DNA from: Zerene cesonia
Taxonomy: Eukaryota > Arthropoda > Insecta > Lepidoptera > Pieridae
Assembly (NCBI RefSeq): GCF_012273895.1
Contig: NC_052108.1
Location: forward strand, 7,068,001-7,132,000
Length of the DNA: 64,000 bases
Reading direction: 5' to 3'
A program made the translations under genes and the position numbers. This document shows, piece after piece, positions 36,761 through 49,996 of the stretch. The notes under the pieces were generated by a model that saw nothing but the letters and a program-made list of their open reading frames with translations, was not told the DNA's origin and did no database searches. How positions within the stretch are numbered: position 1 is the first letter of the stretch; every line of letters begins with the position of its first letter.

Positions 36761-38291
36761 GTATATATCATAGCGTATCCACTTAAATCGTACCAGTTTT
36801 GTAGTGACGAGTGTTTAAATGTATTCATTCACAGAAATAAAACTGGTGCTTACATATTATATCTATTTAATTCAACGTTTTTCCGCAAAGGCAAGGGTGA
36901 GACTTCATAATTCTATTGATGGTTTTTATAAGGCAAAGATTGTACTGATATAGCTAAGTTATTATTTAGTACGTTTTGTTTATATAATATACATTTTCAA
37001 TATTGAATATGTCGAGGGTGGACAGACTAGTTTGCATTACCTAAATGTTAATATAGAAGCACAATTCGAGCATTAAAGTCGTATAATAAATTATTATGTC
37101 AAAATAAATAAAAAGGTATCGTTCATAGTATTTATTTAAGCACTGATCCCATTTGGAATAAAAATATCGATAAAATATTAGGCCTCTGTTCTTTACTCGA
37201 GCGAAATCACTCGTCCAACCAAAGAACGGCTCTGTATCAAACGAAATTAAACCCTACTTCATTCGAGATAAAGTAAGTTCTTAGATGGTGAAATCTCTTC
37301 TAATATAAGAATGCTTTGCATGCCACCTTCGTTGGAGTGTTTACTTTTACGAGACTCTTTTTCTTGAATCAGCATCTGATCAGGTTTACAAAACAGTTGA
37401 TATACGGGTATTTCTTGGTAAATAAATACTATAAATTATGCAGTTTTTTACTACGTTTGTTTTGTTTCATTCATGAATTAGAAAAGGGGTTATGATCTAA
37501 AATTTTATTACGATATAAAAGTGTTTTATGTTTTTGTCATAAAGTTATTCATTAACTCTACAAAGAAAATACACGGAAGAGGTACAATATTTTCGTTCTC
37601 CTTGACATTTGGAGGCAAAGTTGTCATATCTACGTTTATACCTTTTACAGCTGCGAATAAAAAGAAACTCGGCTAAGCTACATCTCACTGCGAGAAAAGC
37701 AACGAGCGAGTTTCATTTTTGTTGAGATTTCTTTTCCAATTTAATTTCTAGAACAATTTCAAAAATCCTCATGATTGCAGTGTAGGTATACAGTATCTAT
37801 AGAGGTTTCAAAAAAGCTCACTGAAACCTTATACAGGCCGTAATGAAGTATGTACTCAATTCACGGCCCGATGGATTCCTTTAGAACCCCCGTATTTCTT
37901 ACATTTCGAGCCCATTTTGTTGAATATTTGCAGCGAATAAACCAGACGTTCGGTTTCGGTCGGATTATATCAACTGTGCATATTCTTAATTATGCCCCGC
38001 TTCGCTGCTTCTTAGATATTTTGATTGAGGATTACTTACATTAGACATAGAGTTAATTTGCTGAAAGTTTCGGTCGGATTTTGAAATTTATCTGTGGTGG
38101 TTTTTATAAGACTGTTGCGCTATAACATTTAAATGTCGATAAAATAAAGCACATCTAAGTAATTGCATCACAATTTGACACGCAGTTACGCGTCGTATAC
38201 ACGTAGTTGCAAAGAAAGAAAAAAATCAGATTCCGTCTTAAATGAATCCAATTGCAATTGTCGCAATCGCTATGTTTGAAATTAATTATAA

Positions 38292-38420
38292 CTAGCTATA
38301 GCCCGCTGCTTTGCACGCGTTAAATACGGAGTAGTTTAATAAATTAATTATTATACAACCTTCCTCTTGAATCCATCTATCTTTTAAAACAAAAACCCAA
38401 TCAAGAACCGTTGTATAGTT
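38292..38420 (-). mobile_element. Helitron/retroelement 3' fragment
   Basis: On the minus strand, AACGCGTGCAAAGCAGCGGG is followed by CTATAGCTAG. The upstream part includes CTATACAACGGTTCTTGATT and GATAGATGGATTCAAGAGG. The 5' limit is estimated. The family was not determined. Confidence 0.5.
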
Positions 38421-39409
38421 TTAAAGATCTAAGCATAGATAATAGACTTTGCTTCATACCATGTAGTGACATACATTAATCGGTATATAAACATCCACAA
38501 AGCAAATAATGGTTCGGCGACAGTATCAACCAAAACACAGTCTTGACTTTGTAACAGAAAACCTCTTTATTAAGTCCTAAACAATTAAACGAGCAATAAT
38601 TTCGGGGTTTGCGAGAGAAGAACGGGTGTCCAAATAAGGCCATTACTGAGTACGAATTTAAATTCTTTGAATTAGGACTAAAATTATGTGTCAAGACGGG
38701 AAGGGCGAGGAACAATTCATTTAGTAATGGAATGTTAAGTTAAAATGGGATTGGAAGCGCGGTCTTGGCGCAGTGAAAGGGATTTAAATAGATTCTGACG
38801 CTTAGTGTCTTCATTTCATTATAATTTATGCGTATTATTATAAAAAGAAGTCTTGAATTAGGGTGAATAGAAGTTGTCACATTCTGTTTATTGATTTATA
38901 TATTTTCGGGCCATATTTACAGGGAGCGTCTCGATTGCAGTAATAACACATATAAATAGCGAAAACATGTGTACATAGTGGAATGTCATGTTTTACGTGA
39001 AACTCAAATATAAATAAAATAACTGGATATACTTACACGGTGTTACGGACTTTGATTGGTTATTCATAAGATAAAATCTAACATTAATTGTTAATTAAAT
39101 AAATATGTAAATACTTTATAAATATCATTGCATAATCTTTGTGCCAAAAATTTCGACCCAACTAATCAGGAACCCTTATAATTTTAATAAAATGTCCGAT
39201 GTAATGAAGCGTATTCTCAAATTCAACTCGATTAGAGACACTTTCCGGGGAAAACTTCGAAATTAACAAAAGGCGATGATTAATTAATGAAATACACGTT
39301 CCGTATAAAAAGTTTCCCAACCCGAGTTTCTTGAGTAATTTTTAAGACGTTGACAACTGAGCGGGCGGGCCAGTGACGCGTTAAATCCGCTTTTAATCAA
39401 ATACCACAC

Positions 39410-39460
39410 ACACTCACATACATATATACATAGATATATACATACATACATACATAAATA
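39410..39460 (+). repeat. Microsatellite cluster
   Basis: Mixed CA, TA and CATA repeats (CACACACACTCACATACATA, then CATACATACATACATAAATA). Simple sequence only. Confidence 0.85.
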
Positions 39461-39682
39461 CGCTTGTGAATAATTACTTGATACCCGAAGGGCATTATTA
39501 GCCTATTCGGATACCGTACGTAGCCGTAACAGGTATTTGTCAAATGATACCCTACACTTATTAGAGATCCGACAGTTCGTATGGATTTGAAGAATCGCGA
39601 TACTCCACGTAAAAACTTTCAAACAGATAGTAAAGAAAATTATAGATACAGAGAATGACATATAGGCCACTTTTATCTACCA

Positions 39683-39897
39683 CTAGCAAACCCGGCGAAC
39701 TCCGTTTCGCCACCAGATGGCTGTATGTAAAAAATTATTTTCCCGCTTTTTTGTTCAAATTTTTCCTGAATTTTCTTTGCTATAAACCTCACGGAGCCCG
39801 AGACCTTTCCAACGAATGCAAAACCGTGGAAATCGGTTGGTGCGTTCTGGAGTTATAGCGTCAGGAAGGAAAACCCGACTTATTTTTATATAGTAGA
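39683..39897 (-). mobile_element. Helitron-type element (family D)
   Basis: On the minus strand it begins A|TCTACTATATAAAAATAAG, continues with GTTTTCCTTCCTGACGCTAT and GAAAGGTCTCGGGCTCCGTG, and ends CGGAGTTCGCCGGGTTTGCTAG|T in family-D style. It is a longer version of 18292-18449. An ORF covering it on the plus strand is a translation of the repeat. Confidence 0.9.
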
Positions 39898-40477
39898 TTA
39901 GGGGAACAATACAGAATCAGTAACTATCTACGCTAATTCATATTGTGTTTGACATGATAATTAGACGATATAAGTTTTAATTAGTTATGTATTAATAACA
40001 TGAATGTTCATCGAACTATTTTTAAATGCATCGTTACCAAAAATAATTGTCATTCGTTCATTACATCCGTGTATTTTAAATTCTCGTAAATAAATGCTAA
40101 TGAGAGATACACCCTCAATGAAACGGCTGATCGACTATTCATTGGAATTTGTGACTTCGATGAATGAATATCTTTATTTTCATATATTATTGATAGATGT
40201 TTAACAGGACTCTATTTAATATAAATACTTTGACTGAATTTATGGAAAAGTTATTTTTAGAAATGTTGTTTGATTTGATTAAATACATCTGCGAAAATTC
40301 TTCGACAAATATTCTGCTGTTAAATTAATTCAAAACATTTTGCCATACTTAACGACTGAATATACTATGTACACTCTTTCACTGTTTAATTATAGCATAA
40401 TATATGTATCCGGTATCTGAACAAAATAATTAATCATAATATTTACGCATTTTTATTGTTAAAATTGCTTGTAACTG

Positions 40478-40630
40478 AAGGAGAGGCAGGCGGTTTGATA
40501 ATCGCCTAGGGCCGTGTCTCCTGCATTCTGGCCAGTTATTATCTACGGCGGGCTTTAAACATTCCATTTACCAAGCCACTCGCTAGGAGACCCGTAAGGG
40601 TCTAGGAGCTAAGCAGGCTGTATATTATTA
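40478..40630. other. Structured GC-rich block of unknown identity
   Basis: GGAGAGGCAGGCG (40480-40492) can pair with CGCCT, GCC and TCTCC at 40503-40521, leaving two 3-base bulges and a 10-base loop. A second hairpin, AGACCC-GTAA-GGGTCT, lies at 40588-40603 within GCTAGGAG..TAGGAGC. The block is much more GC-rich than its flanks and has no ORF. It does not match tRNA, 5S or the common spliceosomal RNAs as I remember them. It may be a non-coding RNA, a conserved element or an unfamiliar repeat. Confidence 0.4.
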
Positions 40631-41730
40631 CGGCCGTGACCTGGCTAATTGATCATGTATCTATTACGGAGAAGAAACATATATTAATAAAGTATAAAAG
40701 AAACTAGATACACATATTTGTGGAGAAAAAAATATACACTAAAGTCCAGTCCTTGTTCATTTGGGGATGGAATAATTTTCTACACGTTTCTATACTACTG
40801 TATATGGAACAGCATAATACCGCCGTTATAAAAGCCGTTAGATTAGTTCGAGTATTTACTGAAGTTTTCCCTTTATTTCCCTTATAAAAGGCCTTCGATC
40901 AACTTTTTGAAGAACTTTTAATGTGTATGAAAGCGGCCGCTCCTCTGGGAGTATGAATAGTAATATTTCATCGTCTTTTTAGAAGTTTTGTTTTCACGAG
41001 CACGTTAGTAAGAGGGGCGGTGCATTTTATTTATAGTATGTTGGATGCGTTTCCAGAACAATATTTATGACCAATAAATTAATAAATAAATTAAACTACA
41101 GCAGTAGATTCTGATTTTAAATTATTTTAGCAACGAAGAACAAAATTTTTAAATTAATTAAGGTTTAAATGTGCTTTTTTTAATAATTTAGCAAACACAG
41201 ACCCACGATTTGATTAACAATACGTTAATTCAAATTCTATTTCTCCCGCGAAGAGCCAGTAAACAAATTCGCTCCAACCTAGGAGACAATTTCAAGCACA
41301 ATGCAAGTTAGACAAAGGGCCTTACACAAGAATACCATACGATTTAATTAAACACAGAATGGGACAGACGCCCACCGCACGATTCGTGCAGCGTTCGGGA
41401 CAACCATATTCAGCTTAGATTTGTTCAACTTATACAAATACCCACTATTTTGTTCGAGTTAAAACTAAAATGTACAATATACATATTTCTTTATAGCGGC
41501 TTGTTCATACATCGGAGGAGCCTATGGTACTGTTCTGCCGGCTATATTAATCTGTATCGCAGTAAGATTGGGCATAAAATTGCTCAAAATCTATGAATCA
41601 TGTTAAGTCTACCAGAAAGCATCAATTAATCACTCATCTTGCAGAATATTTTATATTGTACTTAGTCTGGCCATAAATACTGTTACACTTAATTATAAAA
41701 AAATATTACATTTGAATTTCGAATCTGTCA

Positions 41731-42730
41731 NNNNNNNNNNNNNNNNNNNNNNNNNNNNNNNNNNNNNNNNNNNNNNNNNNNNNNNNNNNNNNNNNNNNNN
41801 NNNNNNNNNNNNNNNNNNNNNNNNNNNNNNNNNNNNNNNNNNNNNNNNNNNNNNNNNNNNNNNNNNNNNNNNNNNNNNNNNNNNNNNNNNNNNNNNNNNN
41901 NNNNNNNNNNNNNNNNNNNNNNNNNNNNNNNNNNNNNNNNNNNNNNNNNNNNNNNNNNNNNNNNNNNNNNNNNNNNNNNNNNNNNNNNNNNNNNNNNNNN
42001 NNNNNNNNNNNNNNNNNNNNNNNNNNNNNNNNNNNNNNNNNNNNNNNNNNNNNNNNNNNNNNNNNNNNNNNNNNNNNNNNNNNNNNNNNNNNNNNNNNNN
42101 NNNNNNNNNNNNNNNNNNNNNNNNNNNNNNNNNNNNNNNNNNNNNNNNNNNNNNNNNNNNNNNNNNNNNNNNNNNNNNNNNNNNNNNNNNNNNNNNNNNN
42201 NNNNNNNNNNNNNNNNNNNNNNNNNNNNNNNNNNNNNNNNNNNNNNNNNNNNNNNNNNNNNNNNNNNNNNNNNNNNNNNNNNNNNNNNNNNNNNNNNNNN
42301 NNNNNNNNNNNNNNNNNNNNNNNNNNNNNNNNNNNNNNNNNNNNNNNNNNNNNNNNNNNNNNNNNNNNNNNNNNNNNNNNNNNNNNNNNNNNNNNNNNNN
42401 NNNNNNNNNNNNNNNNNNNNNNNNNNNNNNNNNNNNNNNNNNNNNNNNNNNNNNNNNNNNNNNNNNNNNNNNNNNNNNNNNNNNNNNNNNNNNNNNNNNN
42501 NNNNNNNNNNNNNNNNNNNNNNNNNNNNNNNNNNNNNNNNNNNNNNNNNNNNNNNNNNNNNNNNNNNNNNNNNNNNNNNNNNNNNNNNNNNNNNNNNNNN
42601 NNNNNNNNNNNNNNNNNNNNNNNNNNNNNNNNNNNNNNNNNNNNNNNNNNNNNNNNNNNNNNNNNNNNNNNNNNNNNNNNNNNNNNNNNNNNNNNNNNNN
42701 NNNNNNNNNNNNNNNNNNNNNNNNNNNNNN
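41731..42730. other. Assembly gap (1000 N)
   Basis: The same 1000-base placeholder length as the first gap. ORFs across it are artefacts. Confidence 0.99.
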
Positions 42731-43151
42731 TAATAAATGTTATTTGCAGTTAACAATTTTCTTTTTTCTTTATTACAATATTTATGGCAAGACTAGGTAT
42801 AAGTAAACTCGTAGTAGTCTTTTAGTAATTCTCAATAAAGTCGTAACAAGAATAGTTGAGTCTTATTTTTTATTGATCATGAATATATACTTATTAAAAC
42901 TCCATAGAACGTTATTCCATGTATGAAATACATCATCAAAGACGCGATTAAGCAATACTTTGAAACTGCATGTCAATTACAAAAAAAAAAAACCGTCCAG
43001 GCTTCAATCGAAAGGGGCTAACAAGTCGCAGCAATACTTTCACAGATATAAATGCCAAAGTTATCTCAATAAACCGATACCAATTTAAAATTGCCTCAGC
43101 TTTCACCGGGGATTGTAAATCTCAATACAGATTATAGATTTAATTTGGAAT

Positions 43152-43188
43152 GGGGGAAGGGTGGAGTGGGGGGCGAGGGGGGGGGAGG
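43152..43188 (+). other. G-rich tract, quadruplex candidate
   Basis: Runs of 5, 3, 6 and 9 G in 37 bases (GGGGG, GGG, GGGGGG, GGGGGGGGG) satisfy the usual four-run quadruplex rule. On the Lar transcript (minus strand) this is C-rich, so any quadruplex would form in DNA or in plus-strand RNA. Confidence 0.6.
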
Positions 43189-43504
43189 CTTGTACGTTTG
43201 TTGCTTTTATCCGTTCGCCATTGTCGACGTTGCGCTTAGCTAAATTAAAGGTAAACTAATTCGCAAAATGGGAGAGGAGACGCGAGTAACTGCTTTCGAG
43301 TTTAATTAATAAAATTCTCACATTTATTATGCGAAATATCAATTTTGTTATGTCTATGTTGAATATTACTAAAGACGTTGTCTGTGCTCTTTTAATCTTT
43401 AGTATAAGGTAACGTATTAAATACCCTTACTTGGGTACCGAGTCGAGAGATCCTAGTGGTTGATTTGAAGTCAATAATTCACAAGTTAGAACTTGTTGGA
43501 ACTA

Positions 43505-43669
43505 TCCTACTAATATTATAAATGCAAAAGTTTGTAAGTATGTAAGAAAGTTTGTTACTCTTTCACACAAAATCTACCGAACCGATTGCAATTAAATTTG
43601 GTACGTAGATTTCTACGGGATTCCTATGGGATATGGACTTACGCGGCTGAAACCGCGGGGCGCAGCTAG
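43505..43669 (+). mobile_element. Helitron-type element (family A), internally deleted
   Basis: A|TCCTACTAATATTATAAATG to ACGCGGCTGAAACCGCGGGG, then CGCAGCTAG|T. Compared with 808-1008 it lacks the middle part with the TAGCTGGACAACTGG motif. Confidence 0.9.
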
Positions 43670-43852
43670 TTAAATATACAAGTATAACAATTAAGTTACT
43701 AATACTCTAATGTCCGTCATATAAATATAAAAATCTAATCTAATATTGTTCAAACAATCGTACGGCGTAAGAAGCAGCGCCTCAAAAAGCGAACTGCCCA
43801 CGATTAGCCACTACAAGAACACGCGTAAGCATAGACACATTGGCAACACAGA

Positions 43853-43868
43853 ACGGGGCGCGCCCCGT
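43853..43868. repeat. 16-bp GC palindrome
   Basis: ACGGGGCGCGCCCCGT is a perfect palindrome inside a moderately GC-rich stretch (43760-43880) of unknown function. Confidence 0.8.
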
Positions 43869-45126
43869 AATCGGTTTCAATGAGCTGTTAAAGTAACCGC
43901 ACTATTTCAAGTCAATAAAACCTATCACGGAACTGTAATAGTTCGTATTATCTGTGTAAAATATGGCAGCGCTCGGGGGAACTTCTGCGATGCTACATTT
44001 GTCAATAACTTCGTATTGTTTATGGTACAAGAAGTTGAATTGTATGATTTAGGGTCGAACAATAATATTTTCCCGCGAATTTGGTGATATACGGTCTCCG
44101 TTGTTAGATTTATCTACTGTTTGTAATAAAAATGTAAGGCGCATTTGCGAATGTATATTTAAAGCGATGGAGTTTATAATAATTCAGTTAATAATCAAAA
44201 TGATTTAAAAAAGGGAATGAAAGTTGTTTCAAATTAATGAATGTAATGTTTTAAAGAGAGCACTTATAATATGCGACCACAGGCAAAGGATTTTAGTGTA
44301 TGCTTCTGGTTAAAGTGTAATTAGGTCAAATTCCCTGCTTTTTATGAATTAATTTTTACTAGGATTAAAAAAATAATAATAAAAAAAGCTATTTTGCAAC
44401 GGTGAAATCTAAAACGACTCTTATTATAAACGGTTATTTTCTTTTATGTTAATAAATGCTACCTCTGTTACCAATGCGACAACCATATTTAGCTTTTTCT
44501 TATCTGTTACCTGTTATTTGTTACCTTTACATTTAGAAATAACATTTTTTAATGGATTTAAAGCGCGATTTGTTCATTATAATATGTATAACGTAGAAAT
44601 CTCCAGGGTCTCCAAATCAATAAGGCCATTCATCTTCCATCATCATTACTATTTATTTCTATTAGATTCAATTTAATAGGATATATAATAATATATATAG
44701 TATAACGACCACTTCTACAAGTAATGTTCTTGCTCTTACGCGAACACACTGATATGTTACTGCTATGCACACATCTCTCAATTGTATTTAACAATAATTT
44801 AAATTATAGACATCACTGGACACCGGTATTACGATTCTATTTATAGCCTCAACAAGTAACAACGCCAACCATTCCCGCCAAATCATGCCCAGTTTGTTTG
44901 TACGATGATAGACAATAAGTGTCTGATTAATTAATTATTAACGTATTTTAAAAACATCGATACGTTAACAGCAAAAAAAGTATCTCAGGTACAATTATTG
45001 CTAACAATTTAGTCAGAGTGTGTGTGATAGTTGTGATTTATTCCCACCGATTTGACGGGTCTTTTTGTGGCATTAAATCGTGAGAGTTACCATAATACGA
45101 ATATCATTTACCGCTCTTATACCATA

Positions 45127-45329
45127 CAAGCTGCGCCCCGCTGTTTCACCCGCGTAAGTCCGTGTCCCGTATGAATATCGGGACAAAAAGTTGCCTATAT
45201 GTTATTCCGGTTGTCCAGCTGTCTATGTACCAAATTTCATTGCAATCGGTTCAGTAGTTGTTGCGTGAAAGAGCAACAAACACACACACACATACTTACA
45301 AACTTTCGCATTTATAATATTAAGTAGGA
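45127..45329 (-). mobile_element. Helitron-type element (family A), altered terminus
   Basis: On the minus strand it starts A|TCCTACTTAATATTATAAAT and ends ACGCGGGTGAAACAGCGGGG, then CGCAGCTTG|T. The hairpin has a C-to-A change, and the last four bases are CTTG instead of CTAG. Just outside the 5' end another TCCTACTA is present, as if two 5' termini lie in tandem. Confidence 0.85.
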
Positions 45330-46009
45330 TAGTAGGATTAATTTATACACCAACAGACGAGCACCAAATCAAGAAAATCATACAAGTAGGTACTGTAACT
45401 TATTCCAACGTGTAATTAAATATTTAATACGCGGTTAGCAAACGAAATACACTCGTACTCGAGAGCAAATATTCAGAAACTCGACGGTATTGAAGAGAGA
45501 ACCTACCATTTTACACTTAACCTTCCCTTATTAGAAGATGAGCAAGAGTAGGTACACGCAGCATAATAACATTTTTAAATACACTTTTATTCGGCGAATG
45601 CTTTTACGGTCGTCCTCTTGATACACTTTTATGCCATTTTATATAATAGTCATCTATGGCAAGATATAGACAAGAGTGGTCATGTTTTCATTGATCGATC
45701 ACCATACAATTATGAAAGAAAGAAGAAGTAAAAATACATGGTTTCAACAGACACAGCGCTTTATTGTTTACAATTAAATCTAATACAAAAACAAAACAGT
45801 GTGTTTAAAATGACAGATTTGTTTTAGATTAGGTTAAAAACACTCATTAACGCAGAGTCCCTCACTATTTATTATAAAAAAGCAAAAAAAAGGGTTGAAA
45901 AGTGTTGAACTACCACTACCAAGACGAAAGTTCAATAGTGGCTGGTAGTAAGATGGGCGTCGACATTAATTTACAAACGATACAAGAAGCACACAAATTG
46001 TTTATAAGC

Positions 46010-46115
46010 CATCTCTTAAAATGGGCATTCTCTCATCCAACAAGGACCCTGGTTGATATCGGATTCCCACTGGATCAGTGGGTTGCCGACAAAACTCCAC
46101 TGGGTTCACGTCTAC
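46010..46115. repeat. Possible retroelement fragment
   Basis: GGATTCCCACTGGATCAGTG then GTTGCCGACAAAACTCCACTGG resembles GGATTCCTACCGACCAAAAC then CCCACTGTG in the retroposon body at 15749-15775. The match is short, so this is tentative. The overlapping 80-codon ORF shows no domain. Confidence 0.3.
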
Positions 46116-47708
46116 ATATTGTTCATAACCCGGGTATAGTATAGATATAACCCATAGTCTTTCTTGGACTTCCATTTTCACCCTAAACTTGCAATAGTTA
46201 TATAGAAAATTTGAGGTGAATGAAATAAAACACAACGACAATCTTATCTAACAACAACATGTATTTCAATCGGGTAAAATCAATAGATGTAGTACCTATC
46301 CACCAGATTAATAAAGGGAAAATTTCACTTTCAAATTCGAAAGGGATCCCTATCTATTCACGAAGAAATCCATTGAACGCACTTCTTTTCATGAAATGTA
46401 TGAAAGTACACCGCAGGATAATAATAGGAGCTTAATACATCAATGTCAATACAGAGGCTAAAAGATTTACTTGAAAAAAAAAAGTCAATCTTGAGGTAAT
46501 ATGAGTCAAGGTTATGCTATTGTCTATTGATCGATGTTTCAGTGCCTCTATTTTTATATGAAAGTGTAGTTTATTTATAAGAGATCTATCAATAGATTGT
46601 GTAACATTGAATATACAACGATAAAACGATAAGTTTTATTACTTTCTATAATGAATACGTTTGTACACTTCTAGATTTCTAAAAAAGTAATATAAAATAA
46701 AATTTCTGGAACCGATTTCAAAAATTCCTTCACCATTGGATATGTACATGATCCTAATACTATAATAACATAAGTTTGATCATAATCAAGGCTCGAGCCA
46801 CCGGCTAAGTCCTTGGTGGAACAGTTAAGATATTATAGATATATAGACACACAGAGAGTATAAAAGTTTCAGCGCAAGTTGAAATCTATTTCTTTTATAA
46901 ACATTTATTTAAGCTATCAGCGATTCAGGATGACTTCTTCATTCTATAGAGATAAATAATCATGAAGTTCGATTATTAAGTCGTAAACCATTTTCAAGAA
47001 ATTATTAATTTTTAGTCCAGTGTGGGTGTATTTATATTGTATTACCATCTTATAAAATAGTATGTGTAATTATTTTACTAAAATGTAAAATTACTTATAC
47101 ATTGTTCGTAATTGGAGTAACTTCAATTGAATCAGAGTAAATTTCTTCCTCTTTAGAAAACTCGTAATACAATGATCTCGTGGGACTGTCACTCGTCCCA
47201 CAAATTACATAGATACTTTATTGAGTTCCACGAAGGATCCCCTATTCCCATAATTATTATATCCCATAGATTTATCATATGTATAGATAGCTTATGTGAA
47301 ATAAAGATCAATTGGTCTTTAAGAAATACTGTCACTCTATATACAAACGAAAATAAGTCTATTCTATCGAGATTTTTTTTAGTCTCTGCTAAAAATATTC
47401 GATTATACTAAAAACACATATTCCACATCACATATTCCATTTCTTTTGTTCCTTTGCTAATCCTCCGAAACGGCTGACCTAACTGGAGCGAAATAGCGTA
47501 AGCTTGCGAGTTTTTGGCGACATTTTATACATAAGAATATATAGGGCTTACTGTCTGTCCCATTCGTCACGAACGAGGTTCAGGCGAATCCAATTAACCT
47601 CAGGCATTTCAGTAGTCAGTAGTACCGCTGACATGACCTCTACACTACATCAATCAATTTGTTATCAAATAAAATATAGCACATTACATAACACGAGTGC
47701 GACAAATT

Positions 47709-47723
47709 AGAACTTTCTAGAAC
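47709..47723 (+). promoter_or_regulatory. Minimal heat-shock-element match
   Basis: AGAACTTTCTAGAAC contains three perfect contiguous alternating pentamers, the minimal heat shock factor site. A match this short is expected about once by chance in a window of this size. Confidence 0.3.
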
Positions 47724-49844
47724 ACTTCACATTCAACATTTGCGTATACTACATCTGATATGAGATCAAGTCTCTCTTAATTAGGTCAGTGCTTCACTTT
47801 AACACTATACCTAGAATAATCCGAGAAAGCAATTTTAGAACATAACAGAGCATTAACTATATAGGTATCAAGTATTCAAAGTTCTATTTTCGTGAAGTTA
47901 TCTTTTATTTCTAATGTATTTCAACCGTAGATAGCCCTCATGGCGTGCATTATTTATTTAAATAACGAACGTAATAATACTAAATGATAATCTTATAATA
48001 AATGTTAAAGCAATGAAGCTTCATAATAAGTATGTAAAGAAACCCTCCGTCCTATCCTATCCCTTATTCATATAAACGCAGAATGTTAAAACTATAAACA
48101 ACCCAAGACAACAACAAACCCGTATATAATCTGTAAGGTTTAATAAGCACTGTTCTTGGGATCCGGCCAACGGGAAACCGATGCCAATTATTAACCGGGC
48201 TACAAATTAAATTTAAATAACTTCCGTCCTGATCTTACCCGGTTAACTAATTTCGTTTTATCCCACTCCGTTGACTGCGAAGAGAGGAACTCATTGTTTC
48301 ATACAAAATTAGTTCTATTAGAAGTCTTGCATGTTTAAAAGAGTAAAAATAATAAAGAAATATATAAATGGACTACAAAATTTGAAATATTTTTGGAGAT
48401 GGTTATATAATATAACATGTACCATCGAAATAATCATCATCTCTAACATATTATATAGGTAATTACGAATATTTTACAATCGTTTCCGATTTTGAATGTA
48501 ATGTTTGATTTGATTTTAATATAACTTAATCTTTTTAACATATTACACGTTTTTAGTTTATACTCGTTTTGACTAGGCAGGTCGATGAAGCCTTTCTAGT
48601 CTAATGTGATTATAATTCTTCTTAACATAGAACCTCCTGCTAATCTTTTCCCACATCATCATATTACCCTTGTAACACGGTAATGTGAATATTAATTTAT
48701 TTTGCAATACTTTACGACTCCCATTCAGTAGATAAGTGACTGCAAAAATTTTAAATGCCAATACATATAAGTTAAACTGCGCTCAGTTTAAAAATCTTAC
48801 TAATGTTTTACAAGTAAAAATAATAAATTAACATTCGTGTAACTAAAGCGCTTAGGATAAAATACGCAAGCGTAATTGCACGGTAAATCTGCCAAAATAT
48901 ATAGCGGCACCAATTAGTCTGGCTTTCGGATCTCTTTATAACATATTTTTTAACGTTTCTTCCCGGTAATATAATTTATAATTTGGTTCGTAACTTTGGA
49001 AGCTTTAAAAGATATAAGCAGTGGCGTAGATATAATGTTTTTAACTAATTGTCATGTTTAACACGTAAGTATTATATTGTCTATATATCACATGATCTTA
49101 TAAGAAGTAATTACTAAAGGAAGCGTTCTTCTTCTTTTCAATCGGGTAACGTTATAATTGTAACGCACTCGATAATAGTTTACTAACTCAAAATGAATAA
49201 CGCCCACGAGAAAATTTTTGAATAGAAGACTTCATGTTCCTTATTGATTCTGATAATATTTGTTTAAATGATATAGCGAGTATCCGAGCTGGTGGTGATT
49301 AGCTTGAAGTAAAGCGAATATTTGCAGAGGTTCATGCTCTGAAAATGCATTTCCCACTTATACAGAACAAGGGAAGCACTGACGGCATGAATATAGAAAC
49401 GGACTGGGAAAGGCGAGAAAAAGGAAACGGACCTCTGAGATTTCCCTACCATTTTGTAAGTTGTACCTTCATGAACAGTGTACTCTTACCCTTGGCTAAT
49501 TTGCATAATATCGGTTGTAATACACCTTCATTTAATGTTAGGCAAAATGAAGTTCACGTTTATCGCTCTATGATCAGTGGAGGTTAACTAGGGTGTTTGC
49601 CTTACGAGTTTCGAGCGCATATCCATATATATCACCTTATAAATAACGAGAAGGTCTAAACACACCAGTAGGATACTCCATTATTTAGATGGGGCCAAAT
49701 TAATATGATAATAATTGAATAGTGGATGCGCAGTGGATAGAGATTCATCCTCATTAAACATTTTCGAATGTAGCCGCAACCTTCTGTCGGTTTTTTTGAA
49801 TTTTGATGACACGTCATTCTCAATAATGTGTGTAATATATTTTA

Positions 49845-49996
49845 TTTCAAACTCAAACATTTATTCATTCAACTAGACTTCTTATAGAAGCAATTTTTAA
49901 TCGTCATATTACACAGATATAACATTTACTACCGGTTTTTAGAAGGCAGTTTCTACAGAGAAGAGCCGGCAAGAAACTCTATAGTTGCTCTTTTAA
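49845..49996. repeat. Lepidopteran interspersed repeat fragment
   Basis: CTACCGGTTTTTAGAAGGCA, GTTTCTACAGAGAAGAGCCG and GCAAGAAACTCTATAGTTGC are a familiar and highly repeated lepidopteran sequence. The upstream ATTTATTCATTCAACTAGAC probably belongs to it. Class (LINE tail or SINE) and orientation are not settled. Confidence 0.65.

Larger units (their letters stand above)
32512..38291. other. Intron, mostly unannotated
   Basis: Nothing recognisable besides the inverted repeat (36418-36466) and GC-rich block (36540-36760). Small GC-rich patches near 33500-33560 and 35210-35250 have no identifiable feature. Confidence 0.5.

Noticed and set aside
39410..39460. Functional regulatory meaning of the CA/TA/CATA cluster
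   Set aside because: Ordinary microsatellite; nothing beyond simple repeat.
39655..39858. 67-codon ORF
   Set aside because: Lies in the family D Helitron; a repeat translation.
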